A DNA stretch of 33,947 bases, taken from NCBI GenBank assembly GCA_016281055.1, contig JAEEHW010000007.1, positions 1-33,947 of the forward strand, given 5' to 3'. This document shows, in pieces, positions 8,708-17,776 of this stretch. Made by a program: the position numbers and the translations under genes. This stretch comes from Prevotella sp. (lineage in GTDB: Bacteria > Bacteroidota > Bacteroidia > Bacteroidales > Bacteroidaceae). The notes below the pieces were generated by a model that did not search any database, was not told where the DNA came from, and was given only the letters and a program-made list of their open reading frames with translations. Numbering within the stretch: the stretch's first letter is position 1; each line of letters starts with the position of its first letter.

Positions 8708-9481
8708 ATGGCAAACCAAATTAGTCCATTGGCATACGTGCATCCCGATGCAAAACTCGGTGACGGTAACGTAATAGGTCCTTTTTGCTACATCGACGCA
8801 GATGTGGTGATAGGCGACAACAACATTATGCAGAATGGTGTAACACTGCACCAGGGACTGCGTATGGGCTCAAACAACGAAATAATGCCTGGGGCAAGTC
8901 TTAGTACCAAGCCACAGGACTTGAAATTCCATGGTGAGGTCACAACTTGCGAAATAGGTGACAACAACTCCATACGTGAGAATGTAACCATAAGTCGCGG
9001 TACATTCTCTAAGGGCAAGACTATTGTCGGGTCAAACAACCTGCTGATGGAAAGCATGCACATTGCACATGACTGTGTCATCGGCAACAACTGCATAATC
9101 GGAAACTCCACTAAATTCGCAGGCGAAGTGACCGTTGACGACTGTGCCATCATCTCCGCCAGTGTTTTGGTTCACCAATTCGTCCACATCGGTGGATATG
9201 TAATGGTGCAGGGAGGATGCCGCACTTCACAGGACATCCCACCATACATCATTGCGGGAAAAGAACCCATACGTTTTGCTGGCCTGAACCTCATTGGACT
9301 GCGTCGCCGTGGTTTCGCAAACGAAACAATACTTGCCATACGCGAGGCTTACAACACCATATATTCAAAAGGAATAATAAAGGAAGGATTGGAGGAAGTA
9401 CGCAAGACAATGGAAATCACACCAGAAATCCAATACGTACTTGACTTCATAGAAAAAGCAGAACGAGGGATTATAAGGTAA
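8708..9481 (+). CDS. lpxA: UDP-N-acetylglucosamine O-acyltransferase
   Basis: First step of lipid A synthesis: transfers a 3-hydroxyacyl chain from ACP to UDP-GlcNAc. The 257-aa protein is a hexapeptide-repeat beta-helix (IGPFCYIDADVVIGDNNIM) with catalytic His121 in HIAHDCVIG. It has the C-terminal helical domain with GLNLIGLRRRGF expected of LpxA. It starts 8 nt after lpxC-fabZ, and its stop codon directly abuts the miaA start. The order lpxD, lpxC-fabZ, lpxA puts the early lipid A steps in one run. Confidence 0.95.
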   Translation: MANQISPLAYVHPDAKLGDGNVIGPFCYIDADVVIGDNNIMQNGVTLHQGLRMGSNNEIMPGASLSTKPQDLKFHGEVTTCEIGDNNSIRENVTISRGTFSKGKTIVGSNNLLMESMHIAHDCVIGNNCIIGNSTKFAGEVTVDDCAIISASVLVHQFVHIGGYVMVQGGCRTSQDIPPYIIAGKEPIRFAGLNLIGLRRRGFANETILAIREAYNTIYSKGIIKEGLEEVRKTMEITPEIQYVLDFIEKAERGIIR

Positions 9482-10411
9482 ATGACATCACTAATCGTCA
9501 TAACTGGTCCTACAGGAGTCGGAAAAACTGATTTGTGTCTTTCTTTGGCAGAGCGATACAATACAGAGATTATCAACGCTGATTCACGACAGATATATCG
9601 TGAAATCCCCATCGGCACTGCCGCACCTACTACAGAACAGCAGCAGAGAGTCAGACATCATTTCGTAGGCACACAGAGCATAACAGACTACTACTCTGCG
9701 GCAATGTATGAGCAGGAGGTGATGAAGTTAATGGAAGATACCAAAAAGGAAGTAATGATACTCAGCGGTGGTTCTATGATGTATATCGATGCAGTATGTA
9801 ACGGCATAGACGACATCCCTACCGTCCGTGACGACATCCGCATCAAGATGAAAAAAAGACTTGAGGACGAAGGCATCGAGTCATTGACGGCAGAACTGCA
9901 ACGGCTGGACCCTTTATACTGGGAAAAAGTGGACAGAAACAATCCACGCCGCATCGTTCATGCTTTAGAAATCTGTCATCAAACTGGTCATCCCTACTCT
10001 TCCCTACTGACAGGAAAAAGAAAGGAAAGACCTTTCAAGACAATAAAGATAGGACTTACACGCGATACCATTGCTAAGGTGAAACGAGGACAGACAATAT
10101 ATGACCACAGTGCATTGTATGAGCGCATAAATGACAGGGTGCTGACCATGATTAACAACGGACTTATTCAGGAAGCACAGAACATGCTGCCTCACAGACA
10201 TGAAAACGCTCTAAACACCGTAGGCTACAAAGAACTGTTCCAATATTTTGACGGAGCCATAGACCGTGACGAGGCAATACGCCAGATACAAAGCCATACA
10301 CGCGAATATGCCCGCAAACAACTTACTTGGTACAAGAAAGACACAGAGATGACATGGTTTCATCCTGACGACATTCATAAGATAACACAATTTATAGAAA
10401 CTAATCTATGA
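9482..10411 (+). CDS. miaA: tRNA dimethylallyltransferase
   Basis: Adds a dimethylallyl group to A37 of tRNAs that read codons starting with U. The 309-aa protein begins with the P-loop ITGPTGVGKTDL (GPTGVGKT at residues 9-16) and has the family motif INADSRQIYREIPIGTAAPT, then NPRRIVHALEI and VGYKELF. All are standard for MiaA. The ATG follows the lpxA stop with no gap, and the last 4 nt overlap the PBP gene. Confidence 0.95.
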   Translation: MTSLIVITGPTGVGKTDLCLSLAERYNTEIINADSRQIYREIPIGTAAPTTEQQQRVRHHFVGTQSITDYYSAAMYEQEVMKLMEDTKKEVMILSGGSMMYIDAVCNGIDDIPTVRDDIRIKMKKRLEDEGIESLTAELQRLDPLYWEKVDRNNPRRIVHALEICHQTGHPYSSLLTGKRKERPFKTIKIGLTRDTIAKVKRGQTIYDHSALYERINDRVLTMINNGLIQEAQNMLPHRHENALNTVGYKELFQYFDGAIDRDEAIRQIQSHTREYARKQLTWYKKDTEMTWFHPDDIHKITQFIETNL

Positions 10412-12903
10412 AAATACTTTCAAATGCATTAAAGAAAATCGGCAGACTTTCTGTTCGTTCCTGGAATCTTTACAAAGGATGTTTCAAGGGACGTCCCTGG
10501 TATATAAAAACTCTGTCAACAATCGGCACACTGATATTGCTGTTCATGCTTTACCTTGGTGCCGTTGACATTAACCTATTCTGGCTCTTCGGCAAATCAC
10601 CCGGATGGGCAGAAATCAGCGAACACAAAACAAGCCAGGCATCAGAGCTTTATTCCGCAGACGGTGTATTGTTGGGAAAATACTTCAACGAGAACCGCAC
10701 CCCTGTAGATTTCAATGATGTGAACCCTATGTTCTGGAAAGCACTCATCGACACTGAAGACGAGCGCTTCTATGACCATTGGGGCATAGACCCGCTGGGT
10801 CTGCTCGGAGCTGCAAAAGATGCTGCCACCGGAGCTGGTGCACGCGGTGCCTCTACCATCACACAGCAACTTGCAAAGAATATGTTCCGTACACGTACAC
10901 AATACAGTACGGGACTACTCGGCAAGATTCCTGGCGTGAAGATGCTCATCATGAAAACAAAGGAGTGGATTACCGCCATCAAACTGGAACTCTATTTTGC
11001 AGCAACAAAAGGACGCAAAGCTGGAAAAGACGAGATATTGGTGCAGTATGCCAACACCGTTGACTTCGGCCACAATGCCTTTGGCATCAAAACTGCTGCA
11101 ATGACCTACTTCAACTGTTCACCTAAAGAACTGACCGTAGAACAAGCCGCTGTACTTGTAGGCATGCTCAAGGCAACAACATACTACAACCCCATCTCAC
11201 ATCCAGAGAATGCACTGATGCGCCGCAACGTAGTGCTTGAAAATATGCGCAACCATGGTGACTTGACTGCACAGCAGTATGTTGATGCGAAAAACACTGG
11301 CATTGACGTATCTGAATTCAAGGTTGAGGACAATTACGACGGCAAAGCAAAATATTTCCGCGAGGCTGTAGCAAAATACCTGAAACAGCTGGGTGAAGAG
11401 GACGAAAGACTTGAAGGCCTTGACTTGTATAGTGATGGTCTGAAGATATACACCACCCTCGACACCAAGATGCAGGAATATGCCGAGAAAGCCGCCATCA
11501 AACACATGAAGATAATACAGCAGCGCTTTGACCAACACTGGCGTGGCATGGAGCCCTGGCAGGATGAGAACCACCAGGTGATAAAGAACTTCATAGAAGA
11601 CATCGCCAAGCAGCAACCTGTATATAAATATCTGTCTGATAAATTCAAGAACAACCAAGACTCCATCAATTACTACCTTAACAAGCCACACACCGTAAAG
11701 GTGTTTGACTATGAGAAAGGAGAAATAGAGAAGGAACTCTCCACTATGGACTCCATACGTTATATGGTAAGTTTCATGCACTGCGCCTTTGTCGCCATGG
11801 AGCCACAGACAGGCTATGTCAAGGCTTGGGTAGGTGACATAGACTTCGACCACTGGAAATACGACAAGGTAACAGCAATGCGCCAACCTGGTTCAACCTT
11901 CAAACTCTTCGTTTACACCGAAGCTATGGAACAGGGACTGACTCCGTGTGACAAACGCCGCGACGAATATTTCCAGATGGAGGTATGGGACGAGAAAGAA
12001 AAGAAGAATGTGATATGGCGCCCTACCAATTCCGACGGTCATTTCACCGGTGACTCTATGCCGTTACGTGCAGCATTCGCCCGCAGTGTCAACTCTGTGG
12101 CTGTACGCCTCGGACAGGAGATGGGAATCAAGAACATCATCGAGACGGCCCATAACATGGGCATCAAGAGCAAACTTGACGATGCACCGTCTCTCGCCTT
12201 GGGATCAAGTGACGTGACACTGCTCGAACTCGCCAACGCATACAGTTGCATAGCAAACAATGGTAAAGCACATGACCATGCCATACTCGTAACGAAAATA
12301 GTGGACAGCAAGGGTGATGTCATATACGAGGCACCAACAGAGACAAAACAGGCAGTTACCGAAAAGACTGCCTACCTCATGCAGCAGATACTGCATGCCG
12401 GCGTAACCGAAGGCTATGCCACTTCGCAACCACTATGGAGATATGTAATGAACTATCCCGACTGTGAGTTTGGTGGAAAGACTGGTACATCCAACAACCA
12501 CTCTGACGCATGGTTCGTGGCCACAAGCCCCAACCTTGTATGCGCCACATGGGTAGGAGGCGAATACCGCTGCATACACTTCCGTACCGGACAACTGGGA
12601 CAAGGCTCGCGAGCTGCACTGCCATTGTGTGGATATTTCCTCGAAGCAGTACTGGCTGACCCAAAACTGAAGAGGTATCACGGCAAATATACCAAGCCAG
12701 ATGCTACCATCACACGTGCTATGTACGAATGTTCATACTTCAGCAGTTACCGCAGCGACACCATTGATGTTGATTCACTCGGAGGTGCTGGCGGCATGGT
12801 GTTTGACGAAGACGGCAACCCTGTTTCCAACACGTCATCTGAAGCCTCTCAGGAGGGAGCAGCAGCAAGTGCAGAGCCAACGACAGAAAATGCCACAGAA
12901 TGA
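10408..12903 (+). CDS. Class A penicillin-binding protein (PBP1A-like)
   Basis: An 831-aa bifunctional peptidoglycan synthase. A membrane anchor lies at about residues 33-53 (TLSTIGTLILLFMLYLGAVD). The GT51 glycosyltransferase domain has EDERFYDHWGID (catalytic Glu117) and GASTITQQLAKNMF. The transpeptidase domain has SxxK at Ser496-Lys499 (PGSTFK), SVN at 560-562 and KTGT at 691-694, so both active sites look intact. The last 25 residues are a low-complexity Ser/Ala/Glu tail. It overlaps miaA and the next gene by 4 nt each. Its place next to lipid A genes makes this an envelope-building operon. Confidence 0.94.
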   Translation: MKILSNALKKIGRLSVRSWNLYKGCFKGRPWYIKTLSTIGTLILLFMLYLGAVDINLFWLFGKSPGWAEISEHKTSQASELYSADGVLLGKYFNENRTPVDFNDVNPMFWKALIDTEDERFYDHWGIDPLGLLGAAKDAATGAGARGASTITQQLAKNMFRTRTQYSTGLLGKIPGVKMLIMKTKEWITAIKLELYFAATKGRKAGKDEILVQYANTVDFGHNAFGIKTAAMTYFNCSPKELTVEQAAVLVGMLKATTYYNPISHPENALMRRNVVLENMRNHGDLTAQQYVDAKNTGIDVSEFKVEDNYDGKAKYFREAVAKYLKQLGEEDERLEGLDLYSDGLKIYTTLDTKMQEYAEKAAIKHMKIIQQRFDQHWRGMEPWQDENHQVIKNFIEDIAKQQPVYKYLSDKFKNNQDSINYYLNKPHTVKVFDYEKGEIEKELSTMDSIRYMVSFMHCAFVAMEPQTGYVKAWVGDIDFDHWKYDKVTAMRQPGSTFKLFVYTEAMEQGLTPCDKRRDEYFQMEVWDEKEKKNVIWRPTNSDGHFTGDSMPLRAAFARSVNSVAVRLGQEMGIKNIIETAHNMGIKSKLDDAPSLALGSSDVTLLELANAYSCIANNGKAHDHAILVTKIVDSKGDVIYEAPTETKQAVTEKTAYLMQQILHAGVTEGYATSQPLWRYVMNYPDCEFGGKTGTSNNHSDAWFVATSPNLVCATWVGGEYRCIHFRTGQLGQGSRAALPLCGYFLEAVLADPKLKRYHGKYTKPDATITRAMYECSYFSSYRSDTIDVDSLGGAGGMVFDEDGNPVSNTSSEASQEGAAASAEPTTENATE

Positions 12904-14429
12904 CAAGCATCACAATACATAAGACAATAAACTCAAAGCTTGCTTGCAAAGTATCCCTTTTGCTGCTGTTGCTTTCTCTGACGATGCAGACAGCAGCCAG
13001 GGGCAAGCGTGAGTTTCGCGGAGCATGGATACAGTGTGTCAACGGACAGTTTCAGGGTATGGGTACTGAAACCATGCAGCAGACACTGACCTATCAACTG
13101 GATGAACTGAAGAAAGACGGTGCCAACGCCATAATCTTTCAGGTACGTCCAGAATGTGATGCACTCTATGAAAGCCCATATGAGCCATGGAGCCGTTTCC
13201 TCACCGACAAGCAGGGCACGCCACCGCAACCATACTGGGACCCACTGCAATGGATGATAACGGAGTGTCACAAACGCGGTATGGAACTCCACGCATGGAT
13301 AAATCCTTTCCGCGCAAAGACAAAGGTTACAAAGGAACTGGCACGCAACCACATAGCAATGCGCCGTCCAGACCTTGTATTCCCCTATGACGGACTATAC
13401 ATTCTTGACCCAGCAAAGGAGGAGAACAGAACATACATCTGCCAGATAGCCGCTGACATTACCAGACGATACGACATTGACGGTCTGCACATCGACGACT
13501 ATTTCTACCCCTACCCTGCCGAAGGATGTGTCATCCCTGATGAAAACGAATTTCGTACCGACTCGCAAGGCTTTACGGACATAGGCGACTGGCGACGCAA
13601 CAACGTCAACATCTTTATACGCCAACTGCACGACACCATACGTAACATCAAGCCTTGGGTAAAATTCGGAGTGTCACCTTTCGGCATATACCGAAACAAA
13701 AAAAGCGACCCCATGCACGGTTCCGACACTAACGGACTGCAGAACTACGATCAACTCTATGCCGATGTCATACTTTGGGTAAACAATGGTTGGATAGACT
13801 ACTGCGTACCGCAGTTGTACTGGGAGATAGGCCATAAGGCTGCCGACTACACCACTCTGATGCAATGGTGGAACCATTATGCCGCCAACCGTCCCCTGTT
13901 CATTGGCGAGGACGTAGAGCGTACAGTGAAAAACGCTGACCCCAACTATCCTCAGCAGCATCAGATGGCAGCAAAATACTATCAGCACGACATGCTGCCG
14001 AATATCAACGGCACCGTATTGTGGTATGCCAAAGCCGCTGTTGACAACATCGGCAACTATGGCACTCTGTTGCGCACAAACTATTGGCGCACTCCTGCCC
14101 TGCAACCGCTGATGCCATTCATAGACAGCACCACGCCAGGAATGGTGAGCAAACTGAAACCCGTATGGACCAGCGACGGATACATGCTTTTCTGGCAGGA
14201 ACCGTCATACACCAGTTGGAGAAACAAAGCCGTAAAATACGTCGTTTACCAGTTTGATATAAAAGAACCAATAAACACCGACGATCCCACACACATCGTG
14301 GGGATAACGGACAATCCCTGGTTTCTGTTACCTTACAACAACGGCAAAACGAAATACATGTATGTAGTAACGGCGCTCAACCGCCTAAGCAACGAAGGCG
14401 CACCTGCGAAGAAGAAAATCAAACTGTAG
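12900..14429 (+). CDS. Secreted GHL10/DUF187 family glycosidase-like protein
   Basis: A 509-aa exported protein. Residues 13-34 form the hydrophobic core of a signal peptide ending near QTAARG. The body has the family pattern FRGAWIQC, FQVRPECDALYES, MELHAWINPFRA, DIDGLHIDDYFYPYP and WVKFGVSPFGIYR, which is a TIM-barrel fold related to GH10. The C-terminal part (from about 415) looks like a beta-rich fibronectin-type module. Family members have been linked to cleavage of peptidoglycan-type glycans, which would fit its position directly after a PBP. The substrate is inference. It ends the operon. Confidence 0.85.
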   Translation: MTSITIHKTINSKLACKVSLLLLLLSLTMQTAARGKREFRGAWIQCVNGQFQGMGTETMQQTLTYQLDELKKDGANAIIFQVRPECDALYESPYEPWSRFLTDKQGTPPQPYWDPLQWMITECHKRGMELHAWINPFRAKTKVTKELARNHIAMRRPDLVFPYDGLYILDPAKEENRTYICQIAADITRRYDIDGLHIDDYFYPYPAEGCVIPDENEFRTDSQGFTDIGDWRRNNVNIFIRQLHDTIRNIKPWVKFGVSPFGIYRNKKSDPMHGSDTNGLQNYDQLYADVILWVNNGWIDYCVPQLYWEIGHKAADYTTLMQWWNHYAANRPLFIGEDVERTVKNADPNYPQQHQMAAKYYQHDMLPNINGTVLWYAKAAVDNIGNYGTLLRTNYWRTPALQPLMPFIDSTTPGMVSKLKPVWTSDGYMLFWQEPSYTSWRNKAVKYVVYQFDIKEPINTDDPTHIVGITDNPWFLLPYNNGKTKYMYVVTALNRLSNEGAPAKKKIKL

Positions 14430-14470
14430 CAAGCCCACACTATTCAAGCCGCATAACGCAGAAAAACAAT

Positions 14471-14514
14471 AATACCAGATGTTGGTACCATCAGTACCAA
14501 CATCTGGTATTTTT
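14471..14514 (+). terminator. Terminator-like hairpin at the end of the purM-to-GHL10 operon
   Basis: AATACCAGATGTTGGTAC (14471-14488) pairs perfectly over 18 bp with 14494-14511 across a 5-nt loop, and five T end at 14514. It lies 41 nt after the GHL10 stop. It coincides with the first two units of array B, so it may be a terminator, a repeat array or both. Confidence 0.65.
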
Positions 14515-14554
14515 CGTACCAACATAAAGTATCACCAATACCAACCGTTGGTAA
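14472..14554. repeat. Four-unit 22-bp array B (GTACCAACAT core)
   Basis: Units start at 14472, 14494, 14516 and 14538, an exact 22-bp step. The 17-bp units are ATACCAGATGTTGGTAC, GTACCAACATCTGGTAT, GTACCAACATAAAGTAT and ATACCAACCGTTGGTAA, separated by 5 nt. The first two are exact reverse complements of each other and the fourth is a near-palindrome. It has the same unit number and step as arrays A and C, but a different core. It lies between convergent genes. Confidence 0.75.
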
Positions 14555-14668
14555 TAAATTCCATATCATTGCCTATACTAATGGCATTACATCTCTGCAA
14601 GACAAAATCTCCAATTCAAATCCGCATAAAATTCGACATAAAGAAAACAATCAAAAACATATAAATAG

Positions 14669-14704
14669 AAAAAATCCCCAACACATTATTGTGCCAGGGA
14701 TTTT
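14669..14704 (-). terminator. Rho-independent terminator of manC
   Basis: AAAATCCC (14671-14678) pairs with GGGATTTT (14697-14704), with an inner CACA/TGTG pairing. Read on the minus strand, the stem is followed by a T-run at 14674-14669. It starts 21 nt after the manC stop. Confidence 0.8.
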
Positions 14705-14724
14705 ACTTATCTCTTATTATCGTT

Positions 14725-15774
14725 TTATTTGCTGAATTCCTTTATACGCTGTTCTTCGGAGAGTTTGCATATAAGGAGACGACCATCGCGCTCTGCAACG
14801 ATGTAGCCGTCAAGGCCCTGCACTACGACCTGCTTGGCACCCTCTACGTTGACAAGGCAGTTGGATGTTTCGTAGGTCTTGACATTAGTACTTATCAAGG
14901 CATTGTTGTTTGCATCCTTCTTAGACAAGGTGTGGAGCGACCCCCATGTACCGAGGTCTGACCAACCGAAGTCTGCAGGGAACACGAAGATTTCTTCTGC
15001 CTTCTCCATGATAGCATAGTCAACGGAAATATTCTCACAATCACCATAACGCTCATTAATCATGGCCTGCTCCTTGTCAGTACCAAAATATTCTGTCATA
15101 GACTCGAATATGTCATTGATGGTTGGCTGATACATACGGAAGGCATTGACAACAGTGCTTACATTCCAGATAAAAATACCCGCATTCCAATAATAATTAT
15201 TGTGTCTTACGTATTCCTCTGCGGTCGCTATGTCTGGTTTTTCACGGAAGGAGTTGACACGGTATATTTCTTTGTTACGCATACTCTGCGCACTCATGTC
15301 GGCCTCTATATAACCATAGCCTGTCTCTGGGCGCGTCGGTTTCATGCCAAGCGTAACAATAGCATCAGTTTCGCCTGCGAAACGCAGGGCGCCATTGATG
15401 ACACGCTGAAACTCCGTAACATTCATTACAACATGGTCGCTCGGTGTCACCACAATGTTTGCGTCGGCATCTTTTGACTTTATACGGTGGCTAACATAGG
15501 CTATGCAGGGGGCGGTATTACGACGGCATGGCTCACTGAGTATGTTGCCACATGGTATCTCTGGCAGCTGTTCGTGCACTTTTGCTACATAATCGGCACT
15601 GGTGACCACCCATACATTGTCTGCATCGCATACTCCCTTGAAACGGTCGTATGTCAACTGCATAAGGGAACGTCCCACGCCAAGCACATCAATAAACTGC
15701 TTCGGATTGTCCTCGGTGCTCATAGGCCAGAATCTACTGCCTACACCACCTGCCATTATTACAAGATGATTCAT
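14725..15774 (-). CDS. manC: Mannose-1-phosphate guanylyltransferase
   Basis: Makes GDP-mannose from GTP and mannose-1-phosphate, the precursor for GDP-fucose and mannose-containing surface glycans. The 349-aa protein starts MNHLVIMAGGVGSRFWPMST with the nucleotidyltransferase signature GGxGxRxWPxS and PKQF. It has VVTPSDHVV and FREKPDIATAEEY further on, and WNAGIFIWNVS. It lacks the extra isomerase domain of bifunctional AlgA-type enzymes. It sits 37 nt downstream of rpoD with no clear promoter between, so read-through from rpoD is possible. Confidence 0.93.
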   Translation of the reverse strand: MNHLVIMAGGVGSRFWPMSTEDNPKQFIDVLGVGRSLMQLTYDRFKGVCDADNVWVVTSADYVAKVHEQLPEIPCGNILSEPCRRNTAPCIAYVSHRIKSKDADANIVVTPSDHVVMNVTEFQRVINGALRFAGETDAIVTLGMKPTRPETGYGYIEADMSAQSMRNKEIYRVNSFREKPDIATAEEYVRHNNYYWNAGIFIWNVSTVVNAFRMYQPTINDIFESMTEYFGTDKEQAMINERYGDCENISVDYAIMEKAEEIFVFPADFGWSDLGTWGSLHTLSKKDANNNALISTNVKTYETSNCLVNVEGAKQVVVQGLDGYIVAERDGRLLICKLSEEQRIKEFSK

Positions 15775-15811
15775 TTTGCTACTGTTTATTAAACGAACAA
15801 ATATTACATCC

Positions 15812-16684
15812 TTATCCCAGATACTTGATCAGAATCTTTGCATTACCGCTGTCGCGAAGCTTTGCAATGGATTTCTCACGTATCTGACGTACACGTTCAC
15901 GAGTGAGACCAAGTTCATCACCTATCTCCTCAAGACCTTTCTCTGGGCAACCGATGCCGTAGCACTCACGAATGATAATAATCTCGCGTTCTTTCAGAAC
16001 ACGGTTAAGAACGGCATTGAGTTCCTGAGCCATTGACTCATGATCAACGGAACGGTCTGTGCGCGAGTCGTCGCCACTAGCCATGACGTCAAGCATACAG
16101 TTTTCCTCTCCATCCTGGAACGGAGCGTCGATGCTGACATGATGTCCGTCTGCCATCAGGCTCTGTCCAATCTTCTCCTCGTCTATATTTGTGGCCTCTG
16201 AGAGTTCACCGACACTTGGATGGCGCTGATTCTCCTGCTCAAACTTATTAATTTCATGGTTGATGCGGTTGAGGGAGCCAACCTGATTGAGCGGCAAACG
16301 CACAATACGGCTCTGCTCAGCAATAGCCTGCAGTATGCTCTGACGAATCCACCATACGGCATAAGAGATGAATTTGAAACCACGGGTTTCATCAAATTTC
16401 TGTGCAGCCTTGATAAGTCCAATGTTTCCCTCGTCGATAAGGTCTGTCAATGACAATCCCTGATGCTGGTATTGCTTTGCTACAGACACGACGAAACGCA
16501 AGTTGGCAGTCACAAGCTTGTCTTTTGCCCGCTCGCCAGCAGGGCCACCCTTCTTAATCAACTGTGCCAACTCAATTTCTTCATCAATAGAAATAAGCGG
16601 TGCACGACCGATCTCCACAAGATACTTGTCGAGCGCTTCACTTGAGCGATTGGTGATGCTCTTCTGAATTTTTAATTGTCTCAT
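15812..16684 (-). CDS. rpoD: Primary RNA polymerase sigma factor (short Bacteroidetes type)
   Basis: A 290-aa housekeeping sigma factor. It starts at region 1.2 (EALDKYLVEIGRAPLISIDEE) and lacks the acidic region 1.1 found in E. coli. Region 2 contains DLIDEGNIGLIKAAQKFD and FKFISYAVWWIRQSI, which bind core and the -10 element. Region 4.2 contains GLTRERVRQIREKSIAKLR, the -35 helix-turn-helix. The protein recognises the unusual TTTG/TAnnTTTG promoters seen several times in this window (established for Bacteroidetes). Its start is preceded by AAAAGGAAAC. I do not find a good TAnnTTTG box upstream. Confidence 0.95.
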   Translation of the reverse strand: MRQLKIQKSITNRSSEALDKYLVEIGRAPLISIDEEIELAQLIKKGGPAGERAKDKLVTANLRFVVSVAKQYQHQGLSLTDLIDEGNIGLIKAAQKFDETRGFKFISYAVWWIRQSILQAIAEQSRIVRLPLNQVGSLNRINHEINKFEQENQRHPSVGELSEATNIDEEKIGQSLMADGHHVSIDAPFQDGEENCMLDVMASGDDSRTDRSVDHESMAQELNAVLNRVLKEREIIIIRECYGIGCPEKGLEEIGDELGLTRERVRQIREKSIAKLRDSGNAKILIKYLG

Positions 16685-16773
16685 TAGTTTCCTTTTGTAT
16701 TCTCGAGTGCATTATTATACTTTTACATAACGCTACTGAACGTGTTTTATTTTATCAAAAACACAAAAAATAC

Positions 16774-16817
16774 GAAAAAAATGCTCCACAAAGAAAAATA
16801 TGTTCAATGTGGAGCAT
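16774..16817 (-). terminator. Rho-independent terminator of the nusB-to-queF operon
   Basis: ATGCTCCACA (16781-16790) pairs perfectly with TGTGGAGCAT (16808-16817). On the minus strand the stem is followed by a seven-T run (16780-16774). It begins 9 nt after the queF stop. Confidence 0.88.
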
Positions 16818-16825
16818 CTGATTTC

Positions 16826-17287
16826 CTATTTCGTCTGATAGTTTTCCAAACGACACTGAGCCATCTGCTCGTATTTCGTGCCTGGTCTACCATAATTTGC
16901 ATACGGATAAATGGAAATGCCCCCTCTCGGAAGGAATATGCCCGTCACCTCTATATATTTCGGCTCCATCAGTCTGATGAGGTCTTTCATGATGATGTTC
17001 ACACAATCCTCATGAAAGTCTCCATGATTACGGAACGAGAAAAGATAGAGTTTCAAACTTTTGCTCTCCACCATACGGCGGTCCGGGATATACATTATCT
17101 TTATCTCGGCAAAATCCGGCTGTCCAGTGATAGGACACAAAGAGGTGAATTCCGGACAGTTGAACTGAACCCAATAGTCATTATCAGGGTGCATGTTCTC
17201 AAAGGTTTCCAACACCTCTGGAGCATAGTCGCTCTTGTAGTCGGTTTCACTTCCGAGCAATTTTAATCCTTCCTTGCTTCTTTTCAT
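16826..17287 (-). CDS. queF: NADPH-dependent 7-cyano-7-deazaguanine reductase
   Basis: Reduces preQ0 to preQ1 in queuosine synthesis, in the cytosol. The 153-aa protein is the short, unimodular QueF type. The catalytic Cys51 lies in [12 protein letters not shown] with Asp58. The QueF signature [20 protein letters not shown] at residues 74-93 carries the conserved Glu and NADPH-binding part. Its ATG overlaps the preceding DUF5606 stop by 4 nt (ATGA). No other queuosine gene is in the window. Confidence 0.95.
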   Translation of the reverse strand: MKRSKEGLKLLGSETDYKSDYAPEVLETFENMHPDNDYWVQFNCPEFTSLCPITGQPDFAEIKIMYIPDRRMVESKSLKLYLFSFRNHGDFHEDCVNIIMKDLIRLMEPKYIEVTGIFLPRGGISIYPYANYGRPGTKYEQMAQCRLENYQTK

Positions 17288-17727
17288 TCTTCCTCGCGAT
17301 CATCAATATTATCACCGTTTGTCGGCTTCAAAATCTCTTCAAAATCAGTTATTCCTGCGGTAACAAGTATGTCGTACCACTGCAAAAGTTTCTTAATGTC
17401 GCTGTTGTGTACACGGTCACGGTCGAAATTGGGCAGGAACTTAGCGAAATAATCCTGCAGTTCCTTTGCAGAAGCCTTGCGCCAGTTCAGGCTAACCTTC
17501 TTGCCTTCCTCCATATCACGCAGGGCCATCATGATTTCTCCTAATGGTTTGTCCTCATCGTCTGTGTACATGGCAATGTCTGCCAATGAAGTCACACGGT
17601 CTGTAGCGAATGCTGTAGAGCGTTTATGTGTTTCATCAAGTGCTTCTACTATAAGTCCTGATTTAGAACGAGATACGAGTTCATAAAGTCCTGGTTTGCC
17701 ACTAATGGCGAGAATTGTCTTTTTCAT
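17284..17727 (-). CDS. DUF5606 family protein
   Basis: A 147-aa cytosolic protein that begins [32 protein letters not shown]. This fits DUF5606, a Bacteroidetes family of unknown function whose N-terminus looks like a small beta-barrel. The rest is helical ([38 protein letters not shown]) and the C-terminal tail is acidic (NIDDREEE). There is no signal peptide or membrane segment. It overlaps queF by 4 nt and so is translationally coupled to it. No function can be read from the sequence. Confidence 0.8.
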   Translation of the reverse strand: MKKTILAISGKPGLYELVSRSKSGLIVEALDETHKRSTAFATDRVTSLADIAMYTDDEDKPLGEIMMALRDMEEGKKVSLNWRKASAKELQDYFAKFLPNFDRDRVHNSDIKKLLQWYDILVTAGITDFEEILKPTNGDNIDDREEE

Positions 17728-17776
17728 TTACTATTTACTATTTTAATATATCCTTATTTATAATATCATATCACAA

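Noticed and set aside
17728..17776. preQ1 riboswitch upstream of queF
   Set aside because: queF overlaps the DUF5606 gene, and the short AT-rich gap before that gene shows no pseudoknot-like C-rich stem and A-rich tail.
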